Shown: positions 21,216 through 33,995, counted from the stretch's first letter. The stretch is DNA of 64,000 nucleotides from Haliclystus octoradiatus (GCA_916610825.1 OU744454.1:14454336-14518335), one strand, 5' to 3'. Notes: generated from the sequence alone by a model not told the origin. Made by a program: numbers and translations.

Positions 21216-24200
21216 ATGAAGCTGACTTTATTGATGCTGGTTCTCTTCGGAGTTGCTTTAACAATCGCTGGTAGGTCATTATTATTGTATATCAGGAAAT
21301 TCTCAAAATATAGACTTCTTTCAGTAGGCCAAATCAATAAATATGCAAGCTGGAATCGTTTTTCTCTTTTCAAAACGTTTCTCATTTACCTTGCAAAGAT
21401 TTATATTTTAATCCGGTGTCATATTTGTTCATACCCAAATTTTATAGTAAAATGTTGCCCTTTGCCAGAAACTTCATGCGAAATTATGTAATATTGGAAT
21501 TGAAGCTATTGGAAAGGCATTAAAAAGAAATACGTAACAGTAGTTTATAAATTTAAACATTATATATAAAATAGCAAAAAAAAGGATGAGGCAAAAGTCT
21601 TTACAGTTACTTTGCAGTTTTAATTCTTTTAATTGCCATCTTCATCTGAAAATCGCAAGCATACAGATCATACTCAGAGTAACGGGAAAGCCTTCTGCCT
21701 CATCTTTGTTTCCTATGTTATGTTACTTGTCATGCTTGGTTGTATCTAACATTGAGCACATTTATATATTGATGTGTGTATACACGTTACACTCATTCTT
21801 TTTAACGGAAATAGAAACATTATCAGGATCATAGCACTACGTACCTAAATAGTGAAAACTAATTTCTATTTCAGCATATCGAGATGATAGAGAACATGAA
21901 GAGGATTTTGAAGATGCTGACGATGGCCCTGACAATTTAGGTAATTAAATTTAACTTTAGTCATTGTCATCGATTTCTTCCTGTTCCACTTCTTTTGATC
22001 CAACATTATTGTCGATCTGTGTTATTGATTGTTTGTGTCAATTTGTTTTCACTCAATTTTTTTCACTTGCAATAAACGCAATTGATAGCCGCGAACAACT
22101 AAACACATACAATAGATATTTCCATAGGATCCCAACAGTCCCTCGAAAATTATTTAAACAGAATATTTATAACCTGATGGATGTATTTTGAAAAGACAGT
22201 GACCCGTGGATGCCATACCGTCATAGCCAATGTATATAGCTTTGCTTAGAAAATTTATACAAATCTTGAATCAACTAAATCAATCTTGCATTGACAACAA
22301 ATAATTAAGCAAAATATCATTGCATTATTTTCTATCAACTCTGACAGGCAGATGACACTGATCTAACAATACTTTCTAGCTGCTACCACAATTTTAACGT
22401 TACTATATATACCTGAGTTTATTAATATCAAGGTACTTGTGTTGTCTTTGCTGTTTCAATAGTGCTCGATGCCATAAATGCAGAGCTGTTTAATAATTAA
22501 TAAACGAAAAAATCACCAAATGTAATCATTGTCGTATAGCTATAGCTGACTTTGCTATAGCGACATTGAGTCCCAGCGAACACAACGACGGTCAAACTGG
22601 AACTAATTTATTATTCAAACTACACATAGATAGATTACAGGAATTACATAGGGTGATGACGTCAATTACACATAGAATTACAACTTCACATATACAAGAC
22701 AGAACAGCTTGATTATTACAAATTACATTACACAACATCCCCCTTCCAACTTTAAGGAGTGGCAATCATACTGTTACAAATTTTAACAAAACAATTTCTA
22801 GCAACTTACGATAATACATTGTTAAACAAAACCTTTAATGTTTCTTGACAAATCCCTGCATGTTTCAGCAGTTTATAAAGTCCATTGCATGTTTCAGCAG
22901 TTTCCTTGCATGTTTCAGCATTCCTTGCATGTTTCAGCAGTCCTTGCATGTTTCAGCAGTCCTTGCATGTTTCAGCATTCCTCGCATGTTTCAGCATTTT
23001 CAATAGTGTCGTTGTTTCTTTTAGCAGAGATGGTTTAACTTGCCTGCTTAGTTGACTTCTGTGTTTCTTTAGGTAGATTTAATCTCCTTAATACTTCGTC
23101 TCGTTGTGTTTCTTCTTGGCCGATTTGTCTCTGCAGAGGTGATTTTAACATGCACATCCCTTTGATATCTTCTCGTGTTTCGTTTCTTTTGAGCAGACGT
23201 GATATTTAACTTGCTTTATACAGTATACTTCAGCTGTTTAGTTGAAGCCCACCCGGGGACGCCAAATTGTCGTATAGCTATAGCTGACTTTGCTATAGCG
23301 ACATTGAGTCCCAGCGAACACAACGACGGTCAAACTGGAACTAATTTATTATTCAAACTACACATAGATAGATTACAGGAATTACATAGGGTGATGACGT
23401 CAATTACACATAGAATTACAACTTCACATATACAAGACAGAACAGCTTGATTATTACAAATTACATTACACAACAATCATCAAATATAAACAATAGAAAA
23501 CTTAACATTAAAATTAGCTGCTTATATATATACCATAGAATGTATCACATATTTTTTACAGATTAAATTGCCTGATGATCGCCTTGGCGTGAAACTAATG
23601 GTAGCAAATATACCTGAGTTTATTTACTATATATACTGGCATTCAGCATATTACATTCAACAATAGATTGTTGATATTTATGTGCTGATCTGATAGTTTA
23701 ATATAATACCATGATAAATATATTGGAGAGTTATATGAAATCAAGAACATTTTAGCAGATAGGTTTATTAGTCTAATTTTAAATCTTGGCTAGATTTAAT
23801 TTTGATTTCCTGTTAATTCCAGATGAGATGCGAGATGAAGGAAATCGAGGTTTGTTTGAGCAAAATAGTTTACTACAAGAAGCTCTAAAACATAATGCAC
23901 TGTATATTTTCCTCAAACAATGTAATTGAGAAGAGGCTCTTAATATCCAATAGTAATTATTGTCTTGAAGACCTAGAAGGACTTCTCACTTCAGGCTCGG
24001 CGAGTTATTGACGATAATTGATGTTGATGATGACGAGTTACGGCATCAAAATAGTTTGATAAATTTCGTGGCACTACCAACTCCAAAGCCATGAAAGGCT
24101 ATGAAAGCTCGAAAAACTCTTGTCAGTTCAGCATCGTCAGATTGCATTTCATTGTAATGCATGCAAAAACACAGAATTTCACAGCTTTTTTTTAATGCTT

Positions 24201-24830
24201 ACTCAAGTAAAACAGGCGTCCGATAATGATAGGTATGGAAATATCAATTGAAGACCATCACACGTGTGCAATAATATTTTATATAATCAGGTGACATGGC
24301 GATTGCTCGTATAAGTAAGAGGAGTTGCTTTTTCGTATCATTTAATACACAGAATTCGTGGCCTTAATTTGGTCTAGTTATTAATATTTTTCATTTCAGT
24401 CAACATCGATTGAATGGCGATAAGAGTCTTCAGATTAATAGATTTCACAATAAATCCTAAAGCTAATGAATGTACTTTGACAACGTTTCGACTTTCACGA
24501 AAAGCCATTATCATGCCTAAAAAAATTATGGGTGCAGATTAATTATTTATACTAAAATGATTGAGTTATACAGAGTTATAACTCTATCATATTAGTATAA
24601 ATAGTTAATCTGCACCCATAATTTTTTAGGCTTGATAATGGCTTTTCGTGAAAGTGGAAACGTCTCAAAATACATTCATTAGCGTTAGCATTTATTGTAA
24701 AATCTATTGAATGAGCTGCAAATATGTATCAATTTCAAATATTTAATTAGTATATTCTGTTTCAGATCAATCAGATCCCAAACCTTGGGGCAGACGACGT
24801 CGCGGTTGGAGACGTAGATGGTTGGACTAA
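21216..24830 (+). CDS. RP2: secreted acidic-pro / Arg-Trp-rich peptide precursor (70 aa)
   Basis: The coding exons are 21216-21270, 21875-21940, 23823-23849 and 24766-24830. Exon 1 encodes the invariant MKLTLLMLVLFGVALTIA; donor GTAGGT. Exon 2 encodes AYRDDREHEEDFEDADDGP then DNL. The microexon encodes DEMRDEGNR. Exon 4 encodes DQSDPKPWGRRRR, then GWRRRWLD and TAA. This is the shortest last exon of the seven genes and it lacks the GKK end found in most copies, so the product would not be amidated. Intron 2 holds a complete TRIM (22530-23475) and intron 3 a hairpin (24437-24710). If the microexon donor is not used, the frame reads on with GLFEQNSLLQEALKHN and stops 26 codons later. The role is inferred as a secreted cationic peptide, likely antimicrobial. 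Confidence 0.8.
22530..23475 (-). mobile_element. Recent TRIM retrotransposon in RP2 intron 2
   Basis: Two direct repeats of 208 bp (22530-22737 and 23268-23475) read as identical to each other, so insertion was very recent. On the minus strand the LTR starts TGTTGTGTAATG and ends CTATACGACA. It is followed by TTTGGCGTCCCCGGGTGGG, a primer-binding-site sequence. A 5-bp duplication ATCAT flanks it (22525-22529, 23476-23480). The 530-bp middle has no gag or pol but contains a minisatellite. It inserted into sequence related to the hairpin MITE family seen at 30060-30260. Confidence 0.88.
22853..22998 (+). repeat. Minisatellite inside the TRIM
   Basis: About seven imperfect tandem copies of an ~18-bp unit (CCTTGCATGTTTCAGCAGT and variants). 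The units abut without unique spacers, so this is not a CRISPR array. Confidence 0.85.
24437..24710. mobile_element. Long hairpin MITE in RP2 intron 3
   Basis: Arms 24437-24572 and 24578-24710 are near-perfect inverted copies; both include ACTTTCACGAAAAGCCATTA and TAATCTGCACCCATAATTTT or their complements. The loop is only a few bases. A transcript through the intron would fold into a ~130-bp duplex. Confidence 0.8.
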
Positions 24831-25854
24831 TACAGAATTCTACTGTTCAGTATAACTAAATAAGTGAAAAATATATTAGTACAATAATAATATATCATTT
24901 CATGAATAGTTCTGTATGTTTTTTTTCTTTAATTTATCAGTAGCTTTTTATAATTTGCAGCTGAATTTGAATCGTAAAATGAGACAATCGCCAAATTGAA
25001 AAAAAATTATCTTGTTACGTATGGATTTATTTGTTTATTAAACTCAGAAAATCGGAAAGGCAGCCTTGCGAACTCTAACTGCTGTAGTTGAGTTGCTTTC
25101 GATTGCGAGAAACTATTTAATGTCACCTATAATCCAAGAATTATACTCCCCACCTGTAAGATTACCCACCCCCAGAATAACACCATTCGAACAGTCTGCA
25201 GTCGTAACTCCAAGAGAATGAAATTTGAGTAAATTTTAAGTTGAATTTCGTGCAACTCTAACACAAACATATTGAATGTATCGCAGTGCAGACGTTCCAT
25301 AATATGCCCAAACAGAACGGCATTACGATAATTGGAAGTACAGGCATTATAAGTACATGGACTGAACTACTCAGTGTATAGGAATTCCTATCGATTTTAA
25401 AACTATTTCTTAGATTGGAGTGTAAATGGATAATTTTACCTCAATCCTGGTTAGTTTGATTTTCTAATTATCCTTTAATCATATTAAAGGCCTGCCAAAC
25501 ACTTGCCATGTTTGCATTCGTATCATTACTCTGCATCACCAATAACTCATTTACGTATTTGATATAAATGATGGACCGAAGCATTGAACCATGTGATAGT
25601 ATATGTTCGGATTGAGAGTATCTTAGAATAAAAATGCCACACATCTAGGCAAGAAGGGTTGCGTTGATTGCCCATAACCACCCCACCCATGAGAAGTTGG
25701 AAGTTATTAAAAATGTTATCATATTGATTGCTATACATTTAATTTGATGATAGAAAAATAGAAAGAAAGCAACAAAAGTTGATTACTTGCAATACGTATA
25801 ATGGTAATACAAATAATCAAGAAGAAGTTGACACGAAGCCATGGTACAGCTTCT
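24831..25854. other. 3' flanks of RP2 and RP3 (tail to tail)
   Basis: No separate gene. The 25000-25260 part matches, inverted or direct, the blocks at 37200-37340, 45360-45540 and 59900-60110 (TAATCTTGCC / CCCCACCT / AATAACACCA words). From 25580 the RP 3' flank of RP3 begins, with ACACATCTAGGCAAGAAGGG. Confidence 0.55.
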
Positions 25855-28800
25855 TTATTTCTTCATAACACGGCGACGATGAGGCCAAATTCGCCGACGA
25901 CGGAGACTCCAACGGAGATGACTCCACATGTCTGGATCTGATTGATCTGAAACAGAATATACTAATTAAATATTTGGGTATAAAATTTATACATAGCTTC
26001 TGCTTGTTCAATAGATGAACTGCAATAATCAATTTTATTAATTATACGAAGGCTATCACGAATTCTGTATTTTGAATGATAGCAAAAACGCAACTCCTCT
26101 TAATACTTAAACCAACAATCGCCATGTCACTGAGATTTTATAAAATATTGCAGGCATACACGTGTAAATATGTCTTCAATTGATATTTCCATATCTTTCA
26201 TTATTGTACGCCTGTATTACTTGAATATGAATTAAAACGAAACTCTGTGAAATTCTGTGTTTTGGCTGTATATATAATGTTATCTGGTGAGGCTCATATG
26301 ACACGCGTTTTTCGCCATTGCCATACACAATACTGATTTCAAAACCATGTAAATAGAGTGAAAATTCTTGGCGCTTTTACATTTTAATATGAATATAATG
26401 GTTAAGACATGAAGGGAATTGTTTAAATTGTTTCCAAACTTTTTCATGTCCTACAAAAGTAGTATTTATTTGATATATTTTCATGGCGTTTTACGACGCT
26501 TTGGTTTCACGGTTTTGGTCTTGGTGGTGCCAACAGACTTATTAAACTCTTTTAATGCCGTAGCTCGTCAGTTTTTGTCGAATCTGAAGTGAGAAATCCT
26601 TCTAGGTCCTCAATTTGATAATTATTATGGATATTAAGAACTTTTTAGCAGTTACATTGTTTGAGGAAAATATAGTGCATTATGTTCAGGCTTCTTGTAT
26701 AGTAAACTATTTTGTTCAAACAAACCTCGACTTCTTTCATCTCGCATCTCGTCTGCAATCATCAAGAAATAGAAATTAAATCTAGCCAAGAATTAAAACT
26801 AGACTTACATAAACCTATCTATTAAAATGTTCTTGAATTTAACTAATTCCACTGTCAGTTTTGAAAATGACCAAGATTTCTGCAAGCAAACTAATTCCTT
26901 AAACTTCAGAGTAGGTTTGTCAACTGGTAAAACCAAAACCTTAAATTAATGAATCATTGTAAGCTATCAGATCAGTGCATAAATATTAATAATCTATTGT
27001 TGATTGTAATATAATAATTGCCAGTATATAAAGTAAATAAACTCTCAAGTATAGTAACGTCAAAATTGTGGAAACAACTATAAAATATTGCTAGATCAGT
27101 GTCTTCTGCCTGTCAGAGTTGATAGAAGCGAAGGTAATCATACTGATTAGAGGAAATCCGTCGTGCGCAATAAATATACAATGATATTTTGCTTAATTAG
27201 TTATTATAGTAGTTATTAGTTATCATCCCCGGGTCTTTTCAAACTAAATCACTCGGGTTAACAATGTTCTCTTTAAGGCCCTGTTTACAAGGAGGGCGAG
27301 TTACTCGGGTAGGCGAGTTACTCGCCTTACCGAGTTAAAATGTGTTGTGTGTTTACAAGGGTCACCTGAGTAACCAGCCTACCCGAGTTAAATAATTTGA
27401 AGCCAATCTAAGCATGCGCGCTGAAATGGAACGATTAGAGAACAAAAGATGTCTACAGCGGAAACGTTCGAAACAATAGAAAATTATAGCTACCATCTTT
27501 TAATTTTAACCCGCCTACCCGAGTTACTCGCCTATATCCGTTTACAAGTCAATAAGTGACAGAAAGTTGTCTCGGGTAGGCGAGTTACCCGGTCTGCCAA
27601 GGCGAGTAACTCGGGTAGGCGAGTTACTCGGGTGGGCGAGACAATTTTCTCACTTTGCTTGTAAACAGAACGCGCATAAACAATAGACCCGGGTAACTCG
27701 CCAACCCGAGTAACTCGCCTACCCGAGTAACTCGCCCTCCTTGTAAACAGGGCCTAAGTAACTCTCGAGTGACTCATTGGCATCCTATGAAAAAAGTCTA
27801 TTGTATGGTTAACTAGTCCAGCTAGAAATCGTTTTTCATTCAAATCAAAACAACTCCTGCAAACCACTTTAAAATTTGACACAAACAGTTCTATTCAACA
27901 AGAAAATCTTGTCTCCAAAGAAGAGGAAAAGACAAACATAAATGATGACTAAGATAAAATTGATTACCTAAGTTGTCAGGGACATCTTCAATATCTTCAA
28001 ACTCCTCTTCATGTTCTCTATGATCTCGATATGCTGAAATGGAAAATATCTTTAAATTCCAGGTGAGCATTGATAATGGTTTAAATAAAGGATTACTGCA
28101 CGGCAGCCGTGTTTGGGTTCTCTGATACCAACACGCAGGATGTTGTGAGACACGAGAAAGCATCAGAAAAACAAGAGCCCGTAGGGCGAGTGATCTTCAG
28201 CTTTCGAGTGTCCTCCCAACATCGCAAGTGTTGGTATCAGATAACCCAACGGTGGGTCTAAACAGCGGAAGCGCGGAGGAGCGCAGAAGTCATTGTTTAA
28301 AACCTGATTAAACTTCGCGGTTTTCACGTCTGTAATATCTTCGCGCGCGGTTAATTATTGTCATGCACTGCGATATATTCACACTAAAATTACAGTCAAA
28401 AGAAAAGCATCGCGCAAAAATAATTATAGGACGTTCTATAACTTAAGTCTAAGCTATGTACTTTAATAATTAACTGCCAAATGATTTTTTACAAATGCCA
28501 AACAAAATGACGCGAAAGGAAGAATGCTTTTAATAATGACATTATTATTTTCAAATTTTTATTTACAATTATTTAAAATTTTTGGGTGTTTTGTTTTTAT
28601 CTATGATGATATCCACGTTGTTTTGGCTTGCGTGATCCAAACACGGGAGTTAGCCAATCAAATTACTAGAACAGCATTCGATTGAATAGTCGAAAAATGA
28701 ATGGAACGCGGTTGCACATAATGTAATACATTTTATGTATATTTTTAAATCTGCTCAATGATAGATAAATGATAGATCGTATTATGTAATAGGAAACAAA

Positions 28801-29400
28801 GATTAGGAAGAAGGCTTTCCCGTTACTCTGAATATGTTCTGTATACTTCTGATTTTCAGATGGTGAATTTCTTGGTATCACCAGCTTCAAATTAACTGTA
28901 AAAATGTTTGCCCTATCTTTGTTTCCTATTCTATATATAATTTTGAAATTTATAATTTATTTTTATTTATTTATTTATTTGGAATGCTTTTCCACTCCCT
29001 TCAGTCCTAATTAATACAAAATTTAACATGAAGCTCCTAGCAGAGGGCACCAATTTACTATAAAAATCGGTCATGTAATAGAATAACTGGATCAAAAAGA
29101 AAAAATAATCTAAACGACTGAAGGACATCAATTGAAAATTCAGATAAAACAACATTGGGTAAATAAAATGGAAATTCTCGATCAGGAAGAAAATCAACAT
29201 TTACAAATATTTTATGACCTTTGAAATGGAACTCCGTTTTGAAAAGAGAAAAACCTATTCATTGAACAGTTATTGATTAGGCCTACTATAGCTGGAAGAA
29301 GTCGAAATTATGAGAAATTCGTTATCCACAATTATATTTACTTACCAGCGATTGTTAAAGCAACTCCGAAGAGAACCAGCATTAGTAACGTCAACTTCAT
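25855..29400 (-). CDS. RP3: secreted acidic-pro / Arg-rich peptide precursor (79 aa)
   Basis: The coding exons are 29400-29346, 28032-27967, 26752-26726 and 25946-25855. The signal exon gives MKLTLLMLVLFGVALTIA. The pro exon gives AYRDHREHEEEFEDIEDVP then DNL. The microexon (GACGAGATG...) gives DEMRDERSR. The last exon gives DQSDPDMWSHLRWS, then LRRRRIWPHRRRVMKK and TAA: 8 Arg, 2 His and 3 Trp. KPW is changed to DMW, and the end is VMKK without Gly, so amidation is not expected. Its WSLRRRRIW core is shared with RP1, pointing to a common origin. A 478-bp MITE lies in intron 2 and hairpins lie in the region of intron 1 and the leader. Confidence 0.8.
27277..27754. mobile_element. MITE with GAGTTACTCGGGTAGGC-type ends, RP3 intron 2
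   Basis: A 478-bp element with inverted ends GGCCCTGTTTACAAGGAGGG and the complement, flanked by a TAA duplication (27274-27276, 27755-27757). Ends and interior are built from repeats of CTCGGGTAGGCGAGTTACTC. It is non-coding. The TAA target fits a PIF/Harbinger-type MITE. Confidence 0.85.
28080..28800. other. RP3 intron 1, part of unknown repeat
   Basis: Contains a GC-richer block (28095-28330) with two nearly inverted words (GTTGGTATCAG...AACCCAA and TTGGGTTCTCTGATACCAAC), probably another transposon fragment. From about 28795 the intron-1 MITE of the RP family follows (GGAAACAAAGATTAGG ... CTTTGTTTCC). Confidence 0.45.
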
Positions 29401-29486
29401 CTGAAAATTGAAAAGTAAGTTAAAAAATTATATATATATATATATAATAATACTAATAATAAAGATAGATTTATCTATCGTCAGAT

Positions 29487-29637
29487 GTGATAGTGCTCAA
29501 TACCGATTAAACATTGGCAGAGCTGTAATACATAAGGATGGTGACTGAGTCAAAGAAAACACATTCTTGATTTCTGTTACTATAGTTTCACGCAGTGTGC
29601 GATCACCAGACAGTTGATACTCAATCTGATAATAAAA

Positions 29638-29676
<39 letters not shown>

Positions 29677-29893
29677 ATAAAAGAAGTCAAAGACTAGACA
29701 TTCATAATTGTTACTAATAGTTTCATGCTTACGCAATCATTAGACAAATAAACTAAAATCTTTTGGTCTAAAAGATTTTAGTTTATTTGTCTGATGATTG
29801 CGTAAGCATGAAACTATTAGTAACAATTATGAATGTCTAGTCTTTGACTTCTTTTATTATATTTAGCTCTGTCAAATGATATCGAGCACTATT
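29487..29893. mobile_element. MITE with near-perfect 91-bp hairpin
   Basis: Arms 29674-29764 and 29770-29860 differ at about one position and are separated by 5 bp. Outer ends resemble each other in inverted form (ATAGTGCTC(A/G)(A)TA). A (TA)n tract occupies 29640-29672. It lies between the RP3 leader exon and signal exon, so it would be in the RP3 5' intron. Confidence 0.75.
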
Positions 29894-30059
29894 TTTTGCT
29901 ATTAGATAATATCTAATGTATATAATATATATATAATAAAACCGTCTGAAGAGCGTCTTTACGCGAAACTAAGAGTAACGGAATAAACTCGTGATCTATG
30001 ATCTACTATTTATATACATAATGTGGTGTAAGTTGTCTTGCTGATGGAACATAGGGCTC

Positions 30060-30262
30060 AATGCTATACAGCAAAGCTTTAAATATTATATAAAATATGA
30101 AGTCAAAAATCAGATAAATCATTTTTGCTATTTAAAGTTTCACGCCAAGGCGATCTAGAATTGAATAAATTGCCTGATGATCGCTGATCGCCTTGGCGTG
30201 AAACTTTAAATAGCAAAAATGATTGTCTGATTTTTGATTTCATATCTTATATATTATATATG
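30060..30262. mobile_element. Second hairpin MITE in the RP3 5' intron
   Basis: Arms about 30099-30160 and 30186-30250 are inverted copies containing TTTCACGCCAAGGCGATC and GATCGCCTTGGCGTGAAA. The same core (GATCGCCTTGGCGTGAAACT) occurs at 23578-23597 beside the RP2 TRIM. Confidence 0.7.
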
Positions 30263-30434
30263 TCTACCACTGCGTTGAATTTTCCAGTATATGGATTAAC
30301 CAACATTTTATAGCAGTAATAAGAATCTTCCACCTTGATTAATTGGACATATTTTATCAATGAGAAATATCATTGTCTGATAAGAATCTCAAAGTCAAGT
30401 ATATATTTTACGTCAGATATGTAAAACATCTTAC

Positions 30435-30530
30435 CTTGAAATCTTCTGTCAGTGTCAGCTCAACGAAGCAGACTGTAATCTACGTGTTCAGCTTCTCGTT
30501 TTACACTGAAGAATGAGAGATTATATATAT
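30435..30530 (-). promoter_or_regulatory. RP3 core promoter (weak TATA) and leader exon
   Basis: The conserved CTCTCATTCTTCAG block is present, but the TATA segment reads TGTAAAACGAG instead of TATAAAAAGAG. The leader ends AAGATTTCAAG at 30435 with donor GTAAGATG. The weaker TATA may lower expression. Confidence 0.55.
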
Positions 30531-30544
30531 TCCGATCATTGAAA

Positions 30545-30760
30545 TGATTGTTCCTTGCACCATTAAATATAAAACCTTTATTTGTCTAGTACCTTGACTC
30601 ATAATATAGCTATTCAATATACTCTTGTGTTGTTGCCACTCACTCAAACATATATCTTTGGACAGGAAGACTTTTACACATTGTTCAAAATAGTATATTA
30701 AAAGTGATAATATCACGGTCACGGCAAAGATTAGAGAAATGTTGAATGAATGAATGAATT
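30545..30760 (-). promoter_or_regulatory. Upstream repeat unit of RP3
   Basis: One unit with GGACAGGAAGACTTTTACAC, ATTGTTCAAAATA and AAGTGATAATATCACGGTCA. This matches the unit before the other RP genes. Confidence 0.5.
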
Positions 30761-31790
30761 GTTTATTTCTGCATAACAGCATATAAATGTAAATTTGACG
30801 ATGATGTGCTGTATCTCTGCATATTTTCATCACTATACTATAAGATCTTATATCCAGTTAACCTACTATATATTGTGGTATAAGGCTTATACATTTAACG
30901 CATAATATGCTGTCATGCAAGAATTAGGTATACAGCCTTTCATAGGCCAATTGTAGCAACTACAAATTCAAATTTCTAAATTATAATTAGAAAACCAAAT
31001 TAGCCAGGAATGAGCTGAAATGATCCATTTACCCTCCAAACAAAATAACAATTTTAATATCAACAGGAATCGCAATACAGTAGGACACCGGTCATGTTGT
31101 GTTGTTTTTAACTTATTTTCGAGGTAATTAAAAAGTTCTGAATGCTATTTATTCGTTAATGAAATTTCGGAACTCTATATTTTTGATAGGACCGACTGTT
31201 TAGTATTTTTCCAAGGTTTAACATTCTCTCTTCTGGAAATTGTATCATATTTCTCCCAATTGATTGATCTTTAAAGACATGAAGACAATTAAAATACCAG
31301 GAAAGAAAATAAAATATAGATACACATCAGCCAAGTGATACATGTTCAAGGCACTTTACTCTCGACGTTTAAACGATTAATCCAACGACTACAAAAGAAT
31401 AATAGCAGAACGCAGAATGAACTTAATGTCCAAATCCAAAAATTCCAAACTGCCGAGTCCAATGGTTTACTGACTATATTAAGTTTTAGTATCAAAATAA
31501 TCGCCTTCTTTATCTATGTTTATTTTGACATATTTTTGATTGGGATATATTGTATATTCAGATTGAGAATAATTATGATACACATCTAGGCAAAAAGGGT
31601 TGTTGTTGATTGCCCATAACCACTGCACCCAGATGTCTGAAATTATGTAACAAAATATAATATCATATCGATTGAATCTACATTTAATTTGAAAGAAAGT
31701 AACAGATGTTGTTTACATGCAATAATTATGTATAACGGTAATAAAAAATAAGCAACAATTAAGTTGACATGAAGCAACGACACAGCATGA
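30761..31790. other. Spacer and RP-type 3' flank
   Basis: No gene supported. From about 31560 the RP 3' flank recurs (ACACATCTAGGCAAAAAGGG), belonging to the orphan last exon that follows. Confidence 0.5.
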
Positions 31791-31879
31791 TTATTTCTTT
31801 CCATAAGGGGTACCATTCCACTGACGGTGACCGGATGACTGATGGAGTCTTCTACCCCAAGGTTTTGGATCTGACTGAT
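31791..31879 (-). pseudogene. Orphan RP last exon (His/Gln/Ser-rich, GKK end)
   Basis: After a CTGTTTCAG acceptor the frame reads DQSDPKPWGRRLHQSSG, then HRQWNGTPYGKK and TAA. It keeps the KPW start and amidation-type end but has lost most arginines. Intron 3- and intron 2-type sequence follows up to about 33210, but no microexon, pro exon or signal exon is visible before the 3' flank of RP4 begins. It is either a 5'-truncated copy or an alternative last exon of RP4, whose upstream exons are in the right phase and strand. Confidence 0.7.
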
Positions 31880-33995
31880 CTGAAACAGAAAATACTAATT
31901 AAATATTTTCATATAAAAGATAGTTGCAAATCATTCTGTATCTTTAATGATTTCAAAAACAAAACTCTGTTTAAACAAACAATGGCATTGTTGCCCGATT
32001 CTATAAAATATTGCTGCACAAGTGTAATTATGTATTACTTGAAGAAGCTTTGAAAAGAATCGCTGCTAAATTCTGTGTTTTTGCATGTATTATAAATGTA
32101 ATGTTAAGTCTGACGAGGCTGATCCGCCGCTCAATGGCATACACAGTTACACACTTTGGACAACAAAAACCATGAAAAAGGAGTGAAAATTCATTGCGTT
32201 TTCATTGCATGATTACATTTTAATATTAATATAATTGTTAGTAAGTGAATATACCTGCTTGTATTATTTTTAAACTTTTTAAGGCCTCTAAAATTTGTAG
32301 TTTTTATTTTGATATATTTTCATGGATTTGGTGTTGGTAGTGCCAAGAGACTTATCAAATTATTTTAATGTCGTAACTCGTCAGGTATCGCCGAGCCTGA
32401 AGTGAGAAGCCCAGGTCCTCAATCTGATAATTATTATGGATATTCAAACAAACAGACTTAGTTTCTTGTGAAAAGTATAACATTTATTCGCGCGGTTCAG
32501 TTCAGATGAAGTCATGAATCCCGGTTCTGTTTGATTGATAATCTGACCCCCAGGTATTTTTTTGCATCATAACGAGATGAACTTAAAATAACTTTTGAGG
32601 CCAATTCTCGCTGATTTTGGCGTGGCAGAACAGATCGAAATGTTTGGAAATGATCGATATTGGGTCAACAAAAATAGATTTTTGAGGATGCTATTGATGT
32701 CGGACGAAGATGTCGTTTTTAAATTTGAATTATTCAATACTCGAGAATGTTAAATACATTTTATTTGGTCGATTTTCACATAGGTAAGATAATATTATAG
32801 CCTTTTTAAATTTCTTTAAAACACAAATCTCACTATCGTGGTTATATTATAATATCTTGCTCATGGTAAGCTATCAGATAAGTGGGTAAATATTAAGCAT
32901 CTATTAATGGTTGTGTTAATATAATGCATATAATGCCAGTATAATACATAAACTCAAGTATAGTTTCGTCAAAATCGTGAAAACAGCTATAAAATATTGC
33001 TAGATCAGTGTATCCTGCCTGTCAGAGTAGATAGAAATTATGCAATGATATTTTACTCAATTAATTAACTTCAATGCAAGATTAATTTATAATTGATTCA
33101 AAATTTTTATTAGGTTTCTAAGCAAAACTTTCCACATCGACCACGTTTGTGCCGCATAACCATACACAAATTGATTGTCCTTTGAAATCGTATATTCAGG
33201 TACCACTTAGTTCTTAGCTATTCCGCAGATTTAAATTTAACATTTATAACGATATCGTGATTTAAATTATGGTAATCCCTGCGTTATGTATTTATACTGA
33301 TGTATAAGTCATGACTACAGATATAAAAGTTGGTCGTATGGACTGAAACAAATTTTTCTTGATGAGGACATTTGATCGTATGATTGGATTGAGAATATCT
33401 AAGAATGAATTTGGCACACATCTAGGCAATAAGGGTTGCGTTGATTACCCATAGCCACCCCGCCCATACGAGAAGTTGGGATTTAGGAATACAAATATCA
33501 TCATATCGATTGACTTTTTCAGATAAACTTCACTTAATTTGGCCCTTATCCATTCATGTTATTCTGTGAAACATATCTTGCTCTAATGGTAAATGTTTCA
33601 TATAATCTGTACTGAACAGTAGAAAACTAGTAAATATAAATAAAGATGATGATGATGATGATGAAAGACGATAATGATGGCCCTCGCCCTTCGGACTGAA
33701 ACGAATCTCCCTTGATTGAGAAATATGATCGTGTGTTCAGATTTAGAATATCTAAGAATAATTATGTCACACAATTAGGCAAGAAGGGTTGCGTTGATTG
33801 CCCATAGTCACCCCACCACACCATGAGGTGTTGTAAATTATGCATAAAAATATCATTACATCGATTGATCTACATTTAATTTGATGATAGCAAATCAGAA
33901 TTGAAGCAACAAATGTTGTTTACATGAAATATGCATAACGGTAATACAAAACAAGCAACAATAAGAGCTGGCATGGAAGCAATGACACTGGATGC
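31880..33995. other. Truncated RP introns and RP4 3' flank
   Basis: 31880-32460 resembles intron 3. 32460-32830 is unrelated insert sequence. 32830-33210 resembles intron 2. 33290-33990 holds two overlapping RP 3'-flank segments and a short GATGAT microsatellite (33644-33664). No coding exon is found. Confidence 0.5.

Noticed and set aside
22853..22998. Regular repeats that could suggest a CRISPR-like array
   Set aside because: The ~18-bp units abut with no unique spacers, inside a TRIM in eukaryotic DNA; it is a minisatellite.
29497..29736. 79-codon frame with repeated YIYI
   Set aside because: Produced by the (TA)n microsatellite and hairpin arm.
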